A model generated the notes under the pieces. That model was not told where the DNA came from and did not search any database. It saw only the letters and a list, made by a program, of their open reading frames with translations. The translations under genes were made by a program, and so were the position numbers. This document shows positions 42,746 to 50,673 of a stretch of DNA of 64,000 nucleotides, piece after piece; position 1 is the stretch's first letter, and every line of letters begins with the position of its first letter. This DNA comes from Streptosporangium becharense (lineage in GTDB: Bacteria; Actinomycetota; Actinomycetes; Streptosporangiales; Streptosporangiaceae), in contig NZ_JACHMP010000001.1 of NCBI RefSeq assembly GCF_014204985.1, positions 3,534,001 through 3,598,000 of the forward strand. The letters run 5' to 3'.

Positions 42746-43687
42746 ATGGGTCATGACACTACTGACGGTCGCAGGGCGCTTCTCATCTGGGGAGCGCTGG
42801 TGATCGTGTACATCGTCTGGGGCTCCACCTACCTCGCGATCATGATCGTGATCGAGACGATTCCGCCTCTGCTCAGCGGCTCCATGCGCTTCATCACCGC
42901 CGCCCTCCTATTGGGGGCCGCGATATGCCTGACGAAGGGCCGTGCGGCCTTCCGGATGACGTGGAAGCAGGCGGGCGGGGCCGCCCTGGTCGGCCTGCTG
43001 CTGCTGAACGGCGGCAACGGCATGGTCGCGGTGGCCGAGCAGCACATCTCCAGCGGGTTGGCGGCGCTGCTGGTGGCCTCCGTGCCGCTCTGGCTTGTGA
43101 TCTTCAGGATGCTCACCCGCGACAGGCCGCGGATGTCGGCGCTCGCCGGGGTGCTCATCGGGTTCGGCGGGGTGGCGGGGCTGTCGCTGTCCGGCGGGAG
43201 CGCCACCGGCGACGGCGCCGGGATCGTGATCATCCTGCTGGCGTCGCTGTCGTGGTCGGTGGGCTCGTTCCTGTCGGCCCGCATCCCGATGCCTGCGGAC
43301 CCCTTCGCCGCGAGCGCGGTCGAGATGGCCGTGGGCGGCGCCGGGCTGGTGCTGACCGGCCTGGCCATGGGCGAGCGTCTCGACCCGGCCGTCGTCTCCG
43401 GGCGGTCGTGGGCCGCGCTGGCCTACCTGATCCTGGTCGGCTCCCTGGTCGGCTTCACCGCCTACGTGTGGCTGCTGGGCAACGCCCCGATCTCCCTGGT
43501 CTCCACGTACGCCTACGTCAACCCGGTCGTGGCGGTCGCGCTCGGCGCGCTCGTCCTGAGCGAGCCCGTCACCGCCCCGATGATGGCGGCGGGCGTGGTG
43601 ATCGTCCTCGGCGTGGCGCTGGTGGTCTCCACCGAGCGGCGCGGGAGTCCGGCGACGACGCCGGAGAAGGAACCCGCGACCGTGTAG
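42746..43687 (+). CDS. EamA (DMT-superfamily) transporter
   Basis: This 313-residue protein has ten predicted membrane helices in two EamA repeats. The first begins WGALVIVYIVWGSTYLAIM and the second with the AGIVIILLASLSWSVGSF helix near residue 155, each with the conserved W/GS motif. It is most like the RhaT/PecM drug-and-metabolite exporters; the substrate is unknown. TATTGT lies 8 nt before the ATG with no Shine-Dalgarno. It is convergent with the HisC-like aminotransferase gene. Confidence 0.87.
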   Translation: MGHDTTDGRRALLIWGALVIVYIVWGSTYLAIMIVIETIPPLLSGSMRFITAALLLGAAICLTKGRAAFRMTWKQAGGAALVGLLLLNGGNGMVAVAEQHISSGLAALLVASVPLWLVIFRMLTRDRPRMSALAGVLIGFGGVAGLSLSGGSATGDGAGIVIILLASLSWSVGSFLSARIPMPADPFAASAVEMAVGGAGLVLTGLAMGERLDPAVVSGRSWAALAYLILVGSLVGFTAYVWLLGNAPISLVSTYAYVNPVVAVALGALVLSEPVTAPMMAAGVVIVLGVALVVSTERRGSPATTPEKEPATV

Positions 43688-43769
43688 GGCCCGGCACACG
43701 GACGGGAGCGGCCCTCGGGGCGCCGGGAAACCCGCCCGTCGCCCCTCGGCGCCACCGCGACCGGAGCCG

Positions 43770-44831
43770 TCAGGCGTTCCGGAAGGCCGCCGCCGCGGCG
43801 AGGAAGGTGTCGTTGGCCTCGGGATCGCCGATGGAGACCCGGGCCCCCTCCCCGGCGAAGGGCCGCACGGCGACGCCCTCGGCGGCGCACGCCCCGGCGA
43901 AGTCGAGGGTGCGCTCGCCCAGGCGGATCCAGACGAAGTTGGCCTCGGTGACCGGCACCGTCCAGCCCTGCGCGATCAGGGTCTCGCGGACCCGGTCGCG
44001 CTCCTTGACCACCGCGTCGACCCGCTCCAGCAACTCGTCCTCGGCCGCCAGCGACGCCACCGCGGCGGCCTGGGCCAGGTGGTTGACCGCGAAGGGCACC
44101 ATCGTCTTGCGGACGGCGGCGGCCACCGGCTCGGCGCCGATCAGGTAGCCCACCCGGAGCCCGGCCAGGCCGTACGCCTTGGAGAACGTCCGCAGCACGG
44201 CCACGTTCGGCCGCTCGCGGTAGACGGAGAGCCCGTCGACCACGTCGGCGTCCCTGACGTACTCGCGGTACGCCTCGTCGAGCACGACGAGCACATTCTC
44301 CGGCACCCGGTCGAGGAACGCCGTCAGCTCGGCCGAGCGGACCACCGTGCCGGTGGGGTTGTTCGGGTTGCAAACGAAGATCATCCGCGTGTTCGGGGTG
44401 ATCGCGTCCGCCATGGCGTCCAGGTGGTGCGTCTCGTCCAGGAGCGGGACGCGCACCGAGGTCACCCCCGACAGGTCGGCCAGGAGCGGGTACGCCTCGA
44501 ACGACCGCCAGGCGTAGATCACCTCGGCGCCCGGCTCGCCGACCGTCTCGAAGAGTTGCTGCGCCACCGTCACCGAGCCCGCGCCGAGCGCGACGTGCTC
44601 GGCCGGCACGTCGTACCGCTCGGCGAGCGCCTCGGTCAGCTCCGTCGCCGCGGGGTCGGGGTAGCGGTGCATCCGGGTCGCGGCCGAGGCGACCGCCTCC
44701 AGCACCGACGGCAGCGGGTCGTAGGGGGATTCGTTCGAGGACAGCTTGTGGGACCGGCCGTCGGCGGACACCACGGCTTTGCCGGCCTTGTAGGCGGGCA
44801 TCGTGTCCAGGATCGCGCGGAAACGAGGCAT
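43770..44831 (-). CDS. HisC-like histidinol-phosphate/aromatic aminotransferase
   Basis: This 353-residue fold-type I PLP enzyme has the HisC family marks: [15 protein letters not shown] at the start, the CNPNNPTGT block at 154-162, LDEAYREY at 184-191, and the Schiff-base Lys K218 in [16 protein letters not shown]. In mycobacteria the equivalent stand-alone paralogue is an aromatic aminotransferase (Pat); in other bacteria HisC works in histidine synthesis. No his operon lies nearby, which favours the aromatic type. TAAAGT ends 6 nt before the ATG, suggesting a leaderless mRNA. Confidence 0.86.
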   Translation of the reverse strand: MPRFRAILDTMPAYKAGKAVVSADGRSHKLSSNESPYDPLPSVLEAVASAATRMHRYPDPAATELTEALAERYDVPAEHVALGAGSVTVAQQLFETVGEPGAEVIYAWRSFEAYPLLADLSGVTSVRVPLLDETHHLDAMADAITPNTRMIFVCNPNNPTGTVVRSAELTAFLDRVPENVLVVLDEAYREYVRDADVVDGLSVYRERPNVAVLRTFSKAYGLAGLRVGYLIGAEPVAAAVRKTMVPFAVNHLAQAAAVASLAAEDELLERVDAVVKERDRVRETLIAQGWTVPVTEANFVWIRLGERTLDFAGACAAEGVAVRPFAGEGARVSIGDPEANDTFLAAAAAFRNA

Positions 44832-44893
44832 GGCCTTACTTTATGAGCAGCGGACGGATGGGGCACCACCCTGGAACACTGGAGGTGAGAGGC

Positions 44894-45556
44894 ATGCCCG
44901 ACCGGAAGGACGACATGAGCGTCACATCGCTGGCCGAGACCGAGACGCCGGATGCCGAGGCGGCCGAGACGGAGTCACCCGAGCCGGAGCCCCTGCCCGC
45001 GTGGATATTTCCCCCGGAAGAGGGATTCACGGCCGATGACCTCGATCGGCTTCGCGGAATCCCTCCGCACGCCGAGCTGATCGATGGCACTCTCGTCCTC
45101 GTGAGCCCCCAGACCCGTTTCCACTCACTCATCTTGTTCCTCCTGGAGAGCGCACTGCGCCGTACCGTGCCCGCGAAACTGCGGGTCCGCCGGGAGATGA
45201 CCGTCACGCTCGGAGAACGCCAGCGTCCCGAGCCTGACCTCATCGTGGTTCACGCCGACGGCGATCTGGGATCGGAGCAGACCACCTACCAGCCGGCCGA
45301 CGTCGTTCTCGCCGTCGAGGTGGTCTCCGCGGAGTCGAAGCTGCGCGACCGGGAACGCAAGCCCGTGCTCTACGCCCGGGCGGGCATCGAGCACTTCTGG
45401 CGGATCGAGGAGAAGGACGGCCGCCCGACCGCCTACGTCTACGAGCTCGACCCGGCGACCAAGGCCTACGCGCTCACCGGGATCCACCACGACCGTCTCA
45501 AGGTCTCCGTCCCCTTCGACGTCGACATCGACCTGACGGAGATCGACGACCTCTGA
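44894..45556 (+). CDS. Uma2 family endonuclease (DUF820)
   Basis: The protein has 220 residues. An acidic N-terminal stretch (residues 10-38) precedes the Uma2 fold, a PD-(D/E)xK-type restriction-like domain. The acidic residues in PEPDLIVVHAD, the Glu in AVEVVS and the Lys in RDRERKPVLYARAGI are at the expected places, and ELIDGTLVLVSP opens the family domain. These genes multiply in actinobacteria and cyanobacteria; their role is unknown but a nuclease activity is likely. GGAGG lies 8 nt before the ATG. Confidence 0.85.
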   Translation: MPDRKDDMSVTSLAETETPDAEAAETESPEPEPLPAWIFPPEEGFTADDLDRLRGIPPHAELIDGTLVLVSPQTRFHSLILFLLESALRRTVPAKLRVRREMTVTLGERQRPEPDLIVVHADGDLGSEQTTYQPADVVLAVEVVSAESKLRDRERKPVLYARAGIEHFWRIEEKDGRPTAYVYELDPATKAYALTGIHHDRLKVSVPFDVDIDLTEIDDL

Positions 45557-45577
45557 CCGGGGCCGGCGCGGCGGTCG

Positions 45578-46276
45578 TCAGGGCCCACCGGCCGCCGCCC
45601 GACCCGGTTCCTCCTTCAGGGAACGCAGCATCGGCGGGTGCAGCAGCACGGCCGGGCCGCGCCGGTAGAGCTTGGCGGGGCGGCCCCCGTCGCGCGTGGT
45701 GGTGCCACCGGTCGGCACCAGGAACCCCTCGGCCTTGGTGACCTTGCGGTGGAAGTTCCGCGGGTCGAGGCCGCGGCCCCAGACGATCTCGTAGACCCTG
45801 CGCAGCTCGGCGACGGTGAACTCGGGCGGGCAGAAGGCCGCCCCCAGCGGGGTGTACTCCAGCTTGGCACGAGCGCGCTCCACACCGTCGATCATGATGC
45901 GCCGGTGGTCGAAGGCCATCTCGCGCAGCAGCGAGGAGACCGGCTCCCAGCTCATGTGGGCCTCGGTGGAGGCCGGCAGGTCGGGGGCGAGCCCGAGGTA
46001 GGCCACGCTGAGCACCCGCTGGCGCGGGTCGCGGTCGGGGTAGCCGTAGGTCTGGAGCTGCTCCAGGTGCACGGGTGCGCCGGGCAGGCCCGCACGCTCG
46101 GCGAGGACCCTGGCCGCGGCGGCGGGAAGATCCTCGTCGAGCTGGATGAACCCGCCTGACAGGGCCCAGCGTCCCTCGTACGGCGGTCTGTCGCGCTGCC
46201 AGACGAGCGCGCACAGCGCCTGGCAGCGCACCGTCAGGACGACCAGATCCACGCTGACGGGAATGCGCGGAACCAT
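45578..46276 (-). CDS. NrtR-type regulator (inactive Nudix plus winged helix)
   Basis: The protein has 232 residues. The Nudix domain fills residues 5-140, but its box (GGFIQLDEDLPAAAARVLAERAGL in two parts) has lost the catalytic Glu residues of the REUxEE core, so it is probably a sensor and not a hydrolase. A C-terminal winged helix (VWGRGLDPRNFHRKVTKAEGF) binds DNA. NrtR proteins sense ADP-ribose or related sugars and often control NAD metabolism. TAACGT ends 7 nt before the ATG, so the mRNA is probably leaderless. The target gene is not apparent. Confidence 0.82.
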   Translation of the reverse strand: MVPRIPVSVDLVVLTVRCQALCALVWQRDRPPYEGRWALSGGFIQLDEDLPAAAARVLAERAGLPGAPVHLEQLQTYGYPDRDPRQRVLSVAYLGLAPDLPASTEAHMSWEPVSSLLREMAFDHRRIMIDGVERARAKLEYTPLGAAFCPPEFTVAELRRVYEIVWGRGLDPRNFHRKVTKAEGFLVPTGGTTTRDGGRPAKLYRRGPAVLLHPPMLRSLKEEPGRAAAGGP

Positions 46277-46295
46277 GGCAGGCACGTTACACCGG

Positions 46296-48113
46296 TCAGA
46301 GCTGTATGCGGACGTGCAACGGCTCAGCCGCGGCCCGTCCGTCGGGTGCGGCGACCGAGAGCCGGACCCACGTGTCCGGGGGCACCTGGGACCAGTCGAA
46401 CGGGATCCACGCCGTGCCCATCCCCGCGGGCAGGCCGGGCGGCGGAACCGTCAGGTTCACCCCCGCCACGTCGACGACCTTGGGCTGCTCCCGCCCCTCC
46501 CAGGTGATCGTGACCTTGGAGCCGACGGGCAGGTTGTAGCCGCGGATCTCCACCCCGTCCTGGATGTCGCGTCCCATGCGGACCGCGTCGACCGCGATGG
46601 GCCGGTCGTGGTCGCGGGCGATCTCATCGGCGAGGGACGGGGAGCCGCAGGTGTAGAAGTCGCTCCACATGTAGGAGACGACCTTGGAGACGTACCGTCC
46701 GACCATGGCCACGGCCCGGTCGAGCCGTTCCTTGTCCGTGCGTCCGCGGGTGCCCGCCCGCTCGGCGCAGAACTCCTGGTCGGACGGCTCGAACGCCTCC
46801 ACGTTGGCCCAGAGCTGGACGTTGAAGCCCTGCTCGACCATCTTGTCCCGGGCGATGGACATCTCCCGGTAGTAGTCGCGGGTCGAGCCGTGGTAGGCGG
46901 TGCCGTTGGTCGTCTCGCCGACGACCGGACGCAGCCGCTCGTCGACCTTCTCCTCGCGCTCGTCGGGCCAGAACAGGCCGACCTTGCCGGTGCCCCGGCT
47001 GTCCTGCGGGGCGACGATCCCGACGCCGGTCCGGGCGAGGGCCTCGAACCCCCGGGCGACCTGCTTGGGGGTGGCGCTGAACGGCAGGCGGCTGCGGGCG
47101 TCGAGGTAGGGGCTGACCAGGACGGGCCGGCCGGGCATCTCCTGTTCGACGATCGCGTGCTGGGAGGCGTAGACCTTGAGCGTCGGGTGGTCGTCCTCGG
47201 CGGTGCCGGTGTACTTCATCTCGCGCATCTGGAGCTCGAACGGCTGGTAGAAGCCGCCCAGCGAGGTCCGGTCCCGGAACCGCTCGCCGTAGTCCTGCAT
47301 GACGCGGCGGGTGAGCGTGGTCAGGGTGTCGGTGCCCTTCTTGTAGGCGCGGGTCTTCTGCGCCGGGTCGCGCGGGGCGAGCGGCAGTGCGGGGAAGACC
47401 TTGACCCCGAACTGGTCGCCGAGGTCGAGCAGTTCGGTGAGGCTGTCGTCCTGTGCCCCCGCGATCAGGATCACGTGGTAGCTGCGGCCCCTGCCCCGGA
47501 TGTTCGCGCAGTCGGAGTCGTCGCTGCCGTCGTCGACGGCGACGATCCGGTAGAAGACGGTCTTCCCGACGGGGATCCTCCGCTCGAACTCGGGGCAGCG
47601 GAACAGGCCGGGGCCGAACGCCTCGTCGGTGCGGTAGACGAACGTCCAGCTCACCCGGTTGCCGGGGTTGGCCGCCTTGAGGTCGTTCTCCGCCGCGACG
47701 GCGCACGGCACGCCGTTCTCCTCGCACGGCTCGTAGCGGGGGTCGACGTTCCCCTCGCTGTCGAGGATCCGGCCGTCGGAGTCGAGGCGGCGGGCCTGCA
47801 GGCCCCAGCCGATCCGGATCACGGTGTCGCCGCCCACCTGGTGGATGGCGCGGAACTGCCGCCGCCACGTGCAGTGGTCGGCGGTCGGGATGAGCCAGTA
47901 ACCGGTGATCGCGTAGGGGGCCCGCACCGCGGTGTCGAACGTTCCACAGGGGTCGGTGAACTCGGTCGGCTTCGCGACCGCCGCCGGGGAGGAGCCCGAG
48001 GCGACCGGCGAGCTTCCGCTGCTCGGGGTGCTCTCGCCGATCGGTACGACCAGCACGACCGCCGCCACCACGGCGATGATCACCACACCCAGGAAGGCGA
48101 TGAGCCAGCGCAC
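46296..48113 (-). CDS. Membrane-anchored or secreted DUF4434 glycosidase-like protein
   Basis: The protein has 605 residues. A single hydrophobic N-terminal helix (residues 3-25) and a Ser/Pro linker are followed by a TIM-barrel-like domain to about residue 480 matching DUF4434: LGGFYQPFE, VLVSPYLDAR, GIVAPQDSRG and QLWANVEAFEP. The C-terminal 100 residues form a beta-sandwich (VEIRGYNLPVGSKVTITWEG). Distant relatives are glycoside hydrolases acting on polysaccharides. Lying beside the polysaccharide genes, it may trim the polymer outside the cell. The start is a GTG at 48113 with TAGTGT exactly 7 nt upstream. Confidence 0.75.
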   Translation of the reverse strand: MRWLIAFLGVVIIAVVAAVVLVVPIGESTPSSGSSPVASGSSPAAVAKPTEFTDPCGTFDTAVRAPYAITGYWLIPTADHCTWRRQFRAIHQVGGDTVIRIGWGLQARRLDSDGRILDSEGNVDPRYEPCEENGVPCAVAAENDLKAANPGNRVSWTFVYRTDEAFGPGLFRCPEFERRIPVGKTVFYRIVAVDDGSDDSDCANIRGRGRSYHVILIAGAQDDSLTELLDLGDQFGVKVFPALPLAPRDPAQKTRAYKKGTDTLTTLTRRVMQDYGERFRDRTSLGGFYQPFELQMREMKYTGTAEDDHPTLKVYASQHAIVEQEMPGRPVLVSPYLDARSRLPFSATPKQVARGFEALARTGVGIVAPQDSRGTGKVGLFWPDEREEKVDERLRPVVGETTNGTAYHGSTRDYYREMSIARDKMVEQGFNVQLWANVEAFEPSDQEFCAERAGTRGRTDKERLDRAVAMVGRYVSKVVSYMWSDFYTCGSPSLADEIARDHDRPIAVDAVRMGRDIQDGVEIRGYNLPVGSKVTITWEGREQPKVVDVAGVNLTVPPPGLPAGMGTAWIPFDWSQVPPDTWVRLSVAAPDGRAAAEPLHVRIQL

Positions 48114-48173
48114 GTTCAGGACACTACCGTTCTGGTGATCAGGCGGATATAAGCCGTTTCGCCATACAAGAGG

Positions 48174-49262
48174 TCAGTTCTTGACGCTCGCCCACGCTTC
48201 CAGCTGGGCGACGAACCGGCGTGCCGAGTTGGGCCAGTGGTGATTCGCACGGGCCGCCGCATACCCACGAGCGCCCCGGGCATGCCGCTCGCGGACGTCG
48301 TCGCGCAGGTAGAGCACGGCCTGCGCGACGGCCTGGGGATCCCTCCAGGGGACGACCATGCCACTGTCGTACCGTTCGACCAGCTCCACCGCGCGGGGCG
48401 ACGGAGTGGTGATCACCGGGATCCCGTGGGCCATGTACTCCACGATCTTGGTGGGCATGGAGTGCCGGTAGTTGGGCTCGTCGTGCAGCAGGGAGAGCCC
48501 GGCCAGCGCGCCGTCGAGCCGCTTGAGCGCCTCGTCGTTCGGCATGAAGTCGCGCCACTCCAGCACGCCCTCGGCCACCGCCTCGTTCAGCGCCGGCCGC
48601 GACTGCGGGTCGGCGTAGCCGATCAGCTCGACCGTCACCCGGTACGGCCGCAGCAGCCGGGCCACCTCGATGGCCTCGCGCACCCCGCGCGCCTCCGACA
48701 GCCAGCCCAGGTAGACCACGCGGTCGTCGCCCGGAGCCGTCACCTCGTCGGGCACCCAGGTCTCGTTCGGCACCACCAGGTGGGTCTGACGGAACCGTCC
48801 GGCGTAGGCGCTCTCGGCGAGCAGCAGGTGCAGGTGGCGTTCGGCCGTGCCCTCCAGCAGCCTGGCCAGGAACCGCACCGGCGGACGCAGGAACGCGGGC
48901 AGCCACGGCTTCAGCGACAACGTGGCCGGGGTGTCCTCGTGGACGTCCCAGACCACCGGGGGCCGCCTGCGCACGCCCGCCACGGCGAGCAGCAGCTCGG
49001 GGTCGTGGATGACCGCCAGGTCGACCTGGTCACGCATGCGCTTGAAGACCTTGCGCGCGGCGCGCACGGCCGACAGCCGCCTGCGCTCCGCGGCGCGCGG
49101 AAGGTCGACCGCGTTCACCCACGGCCGGGCCATGACACCCCGCGCCGTGTACGGCGCGGCATACGTGACCTCATGACCGGCATCCACGAGCGCGCGGATC
49201 TGGCGGTGCAGGATCCGGGCGTCCTCGGGGTGATGCACCACCGTCATGACGAGCACGTGCAC
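48174..49262 (-). CDS. Glycosyltransferase, GT4 family
   Basis: This 362-residue GT-B glycosyltransferase has an N-terminal domain starting VHVLVMTVVHHPEDARIL and the donor-binding C-terminal pattern VVYLGWLSEARG...PTKIVEYMAHGIPVITTP, which fits GT4. It transfers an activated sugar in the cytosol. GAAAGGG lies 8 nt before the GTG at 49262; a start at 49304 would overlap wecC by 23 nt. It follows wecC in the same direction and is probably cotranscribed, so it may add ManNAcA or a neighbouring sugar to the polysaccharide. Confidence 0.86.
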   Translation of the reverse strand: MHVLVMTVVHHPEDARILHRQIRALVDAGHEVTYAAPYTARGVMARPWVNAVDLPRAAERRRLSAVRAARKVFKRMRDQVDLAVIHDPELLLAVAGVRRRPPVVWDVHEDTPATLSLKPWLPAFLRPPVRFLARLLEGTAERHLHLLLAESAYAGRFRQTHLVVPNETWVPDEVTAPGDDRVVYLGWLSEARGVREAIEVARLLRPYRVTVELIGYADPQSRPALNEAVAEGVLEWRDFMPNDEALKRLDGALAGLSLLHDEPNYRHSMPTKIVEYMAHGIPVITTPSPRAVELVERYDSGMVVPWRDPQAVAQAVLYLRDDVRERHARGARGYAAARANHHWPNSARRFVAQLEAWASVKN

Positions 49263-49281
49263 TGCGGCAGCCCTTTCGTCG

Positions 49282-50544
49282 CTAGAGCCGCTCGACGCGT
49301 TCACCCTCGGCGAGCACGCCTCGGGTGTCGAGCACGAGCTTGCCGTGGTCCTCGACGGTCGACAGGTCGAAGGCGGAGTGCTGCTGGAGCAGCAGGGTCA
49401 CGTCCGCCTCGGCGACCGCCGTGGCGAGGTCTTCCATACGCGGCACCGGGCCGCCGTCCACATGCCATTCCTTGACGTACGGGTCGGCGAAGACGAGATC
49501 GGCGCCCAGCTCCCGCAGCGCCCGCGCGACCGGCAGCGCCGGGGTCTCGCGCTCGTCGGCGATGTCGGGCTTGTAGGTGACGCCGAGCAGCAGCACCTTG
49601 GACCCGTTGACGGCCTTGCGATGGCGGTTGAGCAGGCGCTGCACCCGGGCCACCACGTACGCCGGCATCCGCTCGTTGATCTCCTGGGCCAGCTCCACGA
49701 ACCGGAACGGGTAGCCCAGCTTGCGGACCGTGTACGACAGGTAGGACGGGTCGACGGGGATGCAGTGACCGCCTACGCCGGGGCCCGGCAGGAACTTCTG
49801 GAAACCGAACGGCTTGGTGGCCGCCGCCTCGATCGCTTCCCAGAGGTCGACGCCCAGCTCGTCGCAGAAGATCGCCATCTCGTTGACGAGGGCGATGTTG
49901 ACGTGCCGGTAGGTGTTCTCCAGGAGCTTGGCCATCTCGGCCTCGCGGGTGCCGCTGACCGGCACGACCTGCTCGATGAACTGGGAGTAGAACCCGACCG
50001 CGCGGTCACGGCAGGCGGGCGTGTAGCCGCCGACGACCTTGGGGGTGTTGCGCAGGCCGTACTTGGGGTTGCCCGGGTCGATGCGCTCGGGCGAGAAGGC
50101 GAGGTGGAAGTCGGCGCCCGCGACGAGGCCCGAAGCCTCCAGCAGGGGGCGGGCGACCTCGTCGGTGGTGCCGGGCCAGGTCGTGGACTCCAGCACCACC
50201 AGCGTGCCCGCGCGCAGGTTGCGGGCCACGGTGCCGGTGGCACCCTCGACGGCCGACAGGTCGGGACGGTGGTCCTCATCCAGCGGGGTCGGGACGCAGA
50301 TGACGATGGTCCGGCTGTCGGCGAGTACGGACTCGTCCAGGGTGGCGCTGAAGCCGCCCGCCAGCATGTGCTCAAGATCGGCGTCGGTCAGGTCGTCGAT
50401 GTAGGAGCGGCCCGCGTTCAGGGCCGCCACCTTGCCGGGGTCGACCTCGAAACCGACGACCCGCAGACCCGCCGCCGTGGCCTCCTTGGCCAGGGGCATG
50501 CCGACGTAGCCCAGTCCGATGACTGCCAAGTCGTAGGCAGTCAC
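49282..50544 (-). CDS. wecC: UDP-N-acetyl-D-mannosaminuronate dehydrogenase
   Basis: This 420-residue member of the UDP-glucose/GDP-mannose dehydrogenase family oxidises UDP-ManNAc to UDP-ManNAcA with two NAD. The NAD-binding GLGYVG is at 10-15, the SPERIDPGN block at 151-159, and the catalytic Cys at C261 in GPGVGGHCIPVDP. The GTG at 50544 opens the Rossmann fold; AAGG is upstream. WecB, which makes UDP-ManNAc, lies nearby at 53223. The gap before this gene carries a perfect 13-bp inverted repeat. A related nucleotide-sugar substrate such as UDP-GlcNAc is possible. Confidence 0.87.
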   Translation of the reverse strand: MTAYDLAVIGLGYVGMPLAKEATAAGLRVVGFEVDPGKVAALNAGRSYIDDLTDADLEHMLAGGFSATLDESVLADSRTIVICVPTPLDEDHRPDLSAVEGATGTVARNLRAGTLVVLESTTWPGTTDEVARPLLEASGLVAGADFHLAFSPERIDPGNPKYGLRNTPKVVGGYTPACRDRAVGFYSQFIEQVVPVSGTREAEMAKLLENTYRHVNIALVNEMAIFCDELGVDLWEAIEAAATKPFGFQKFLPGPGVGGHCIPVDPSYLSYTVRKLGYPFRFVELAQEINERMPAYVVARVQRLLNRHRKAVNGSKVLLLGVTYKPDIADERETPALPVARALRELGADLVFADPYVKEWHVDGGPVPRMEDLATAVAEADVTLLLQQHSAFDLSTVEDHGKLVLDTRGVLAEGERVERL

Positions 50545-50548
50545 TGGA

Positions 50549-50662
50549 TGACCTTGGAAAGCCGGAAACAACACTTCATGGTGGCAAAGGCTATCTCAAG
50601 TCCGAACGAGCCACGCCTAATGCCATTGAACCCATCACAAACGCCCGGTCTTTCCAAGGTCA
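50549..50662. promoter_or_regulatory. Perfect 13-bp inverted repeat bracketing the wecC leader
   Basis: TGACCTTGGAAAG (50549-50561) and CTTTCCAAGGTCA (50650-50662) are perfect inverted copies 88 bp apart. They fill the gap between the upstream glycosyltransferase gene and wecC. The DNA between them is markedly less GC-rich than its surroundings and must hold any wecC promoter. One arm overlaps the wecC ribosome site. Confidence 0.7.
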
Positions 50663-50673
50663 CCATAAGGCCG

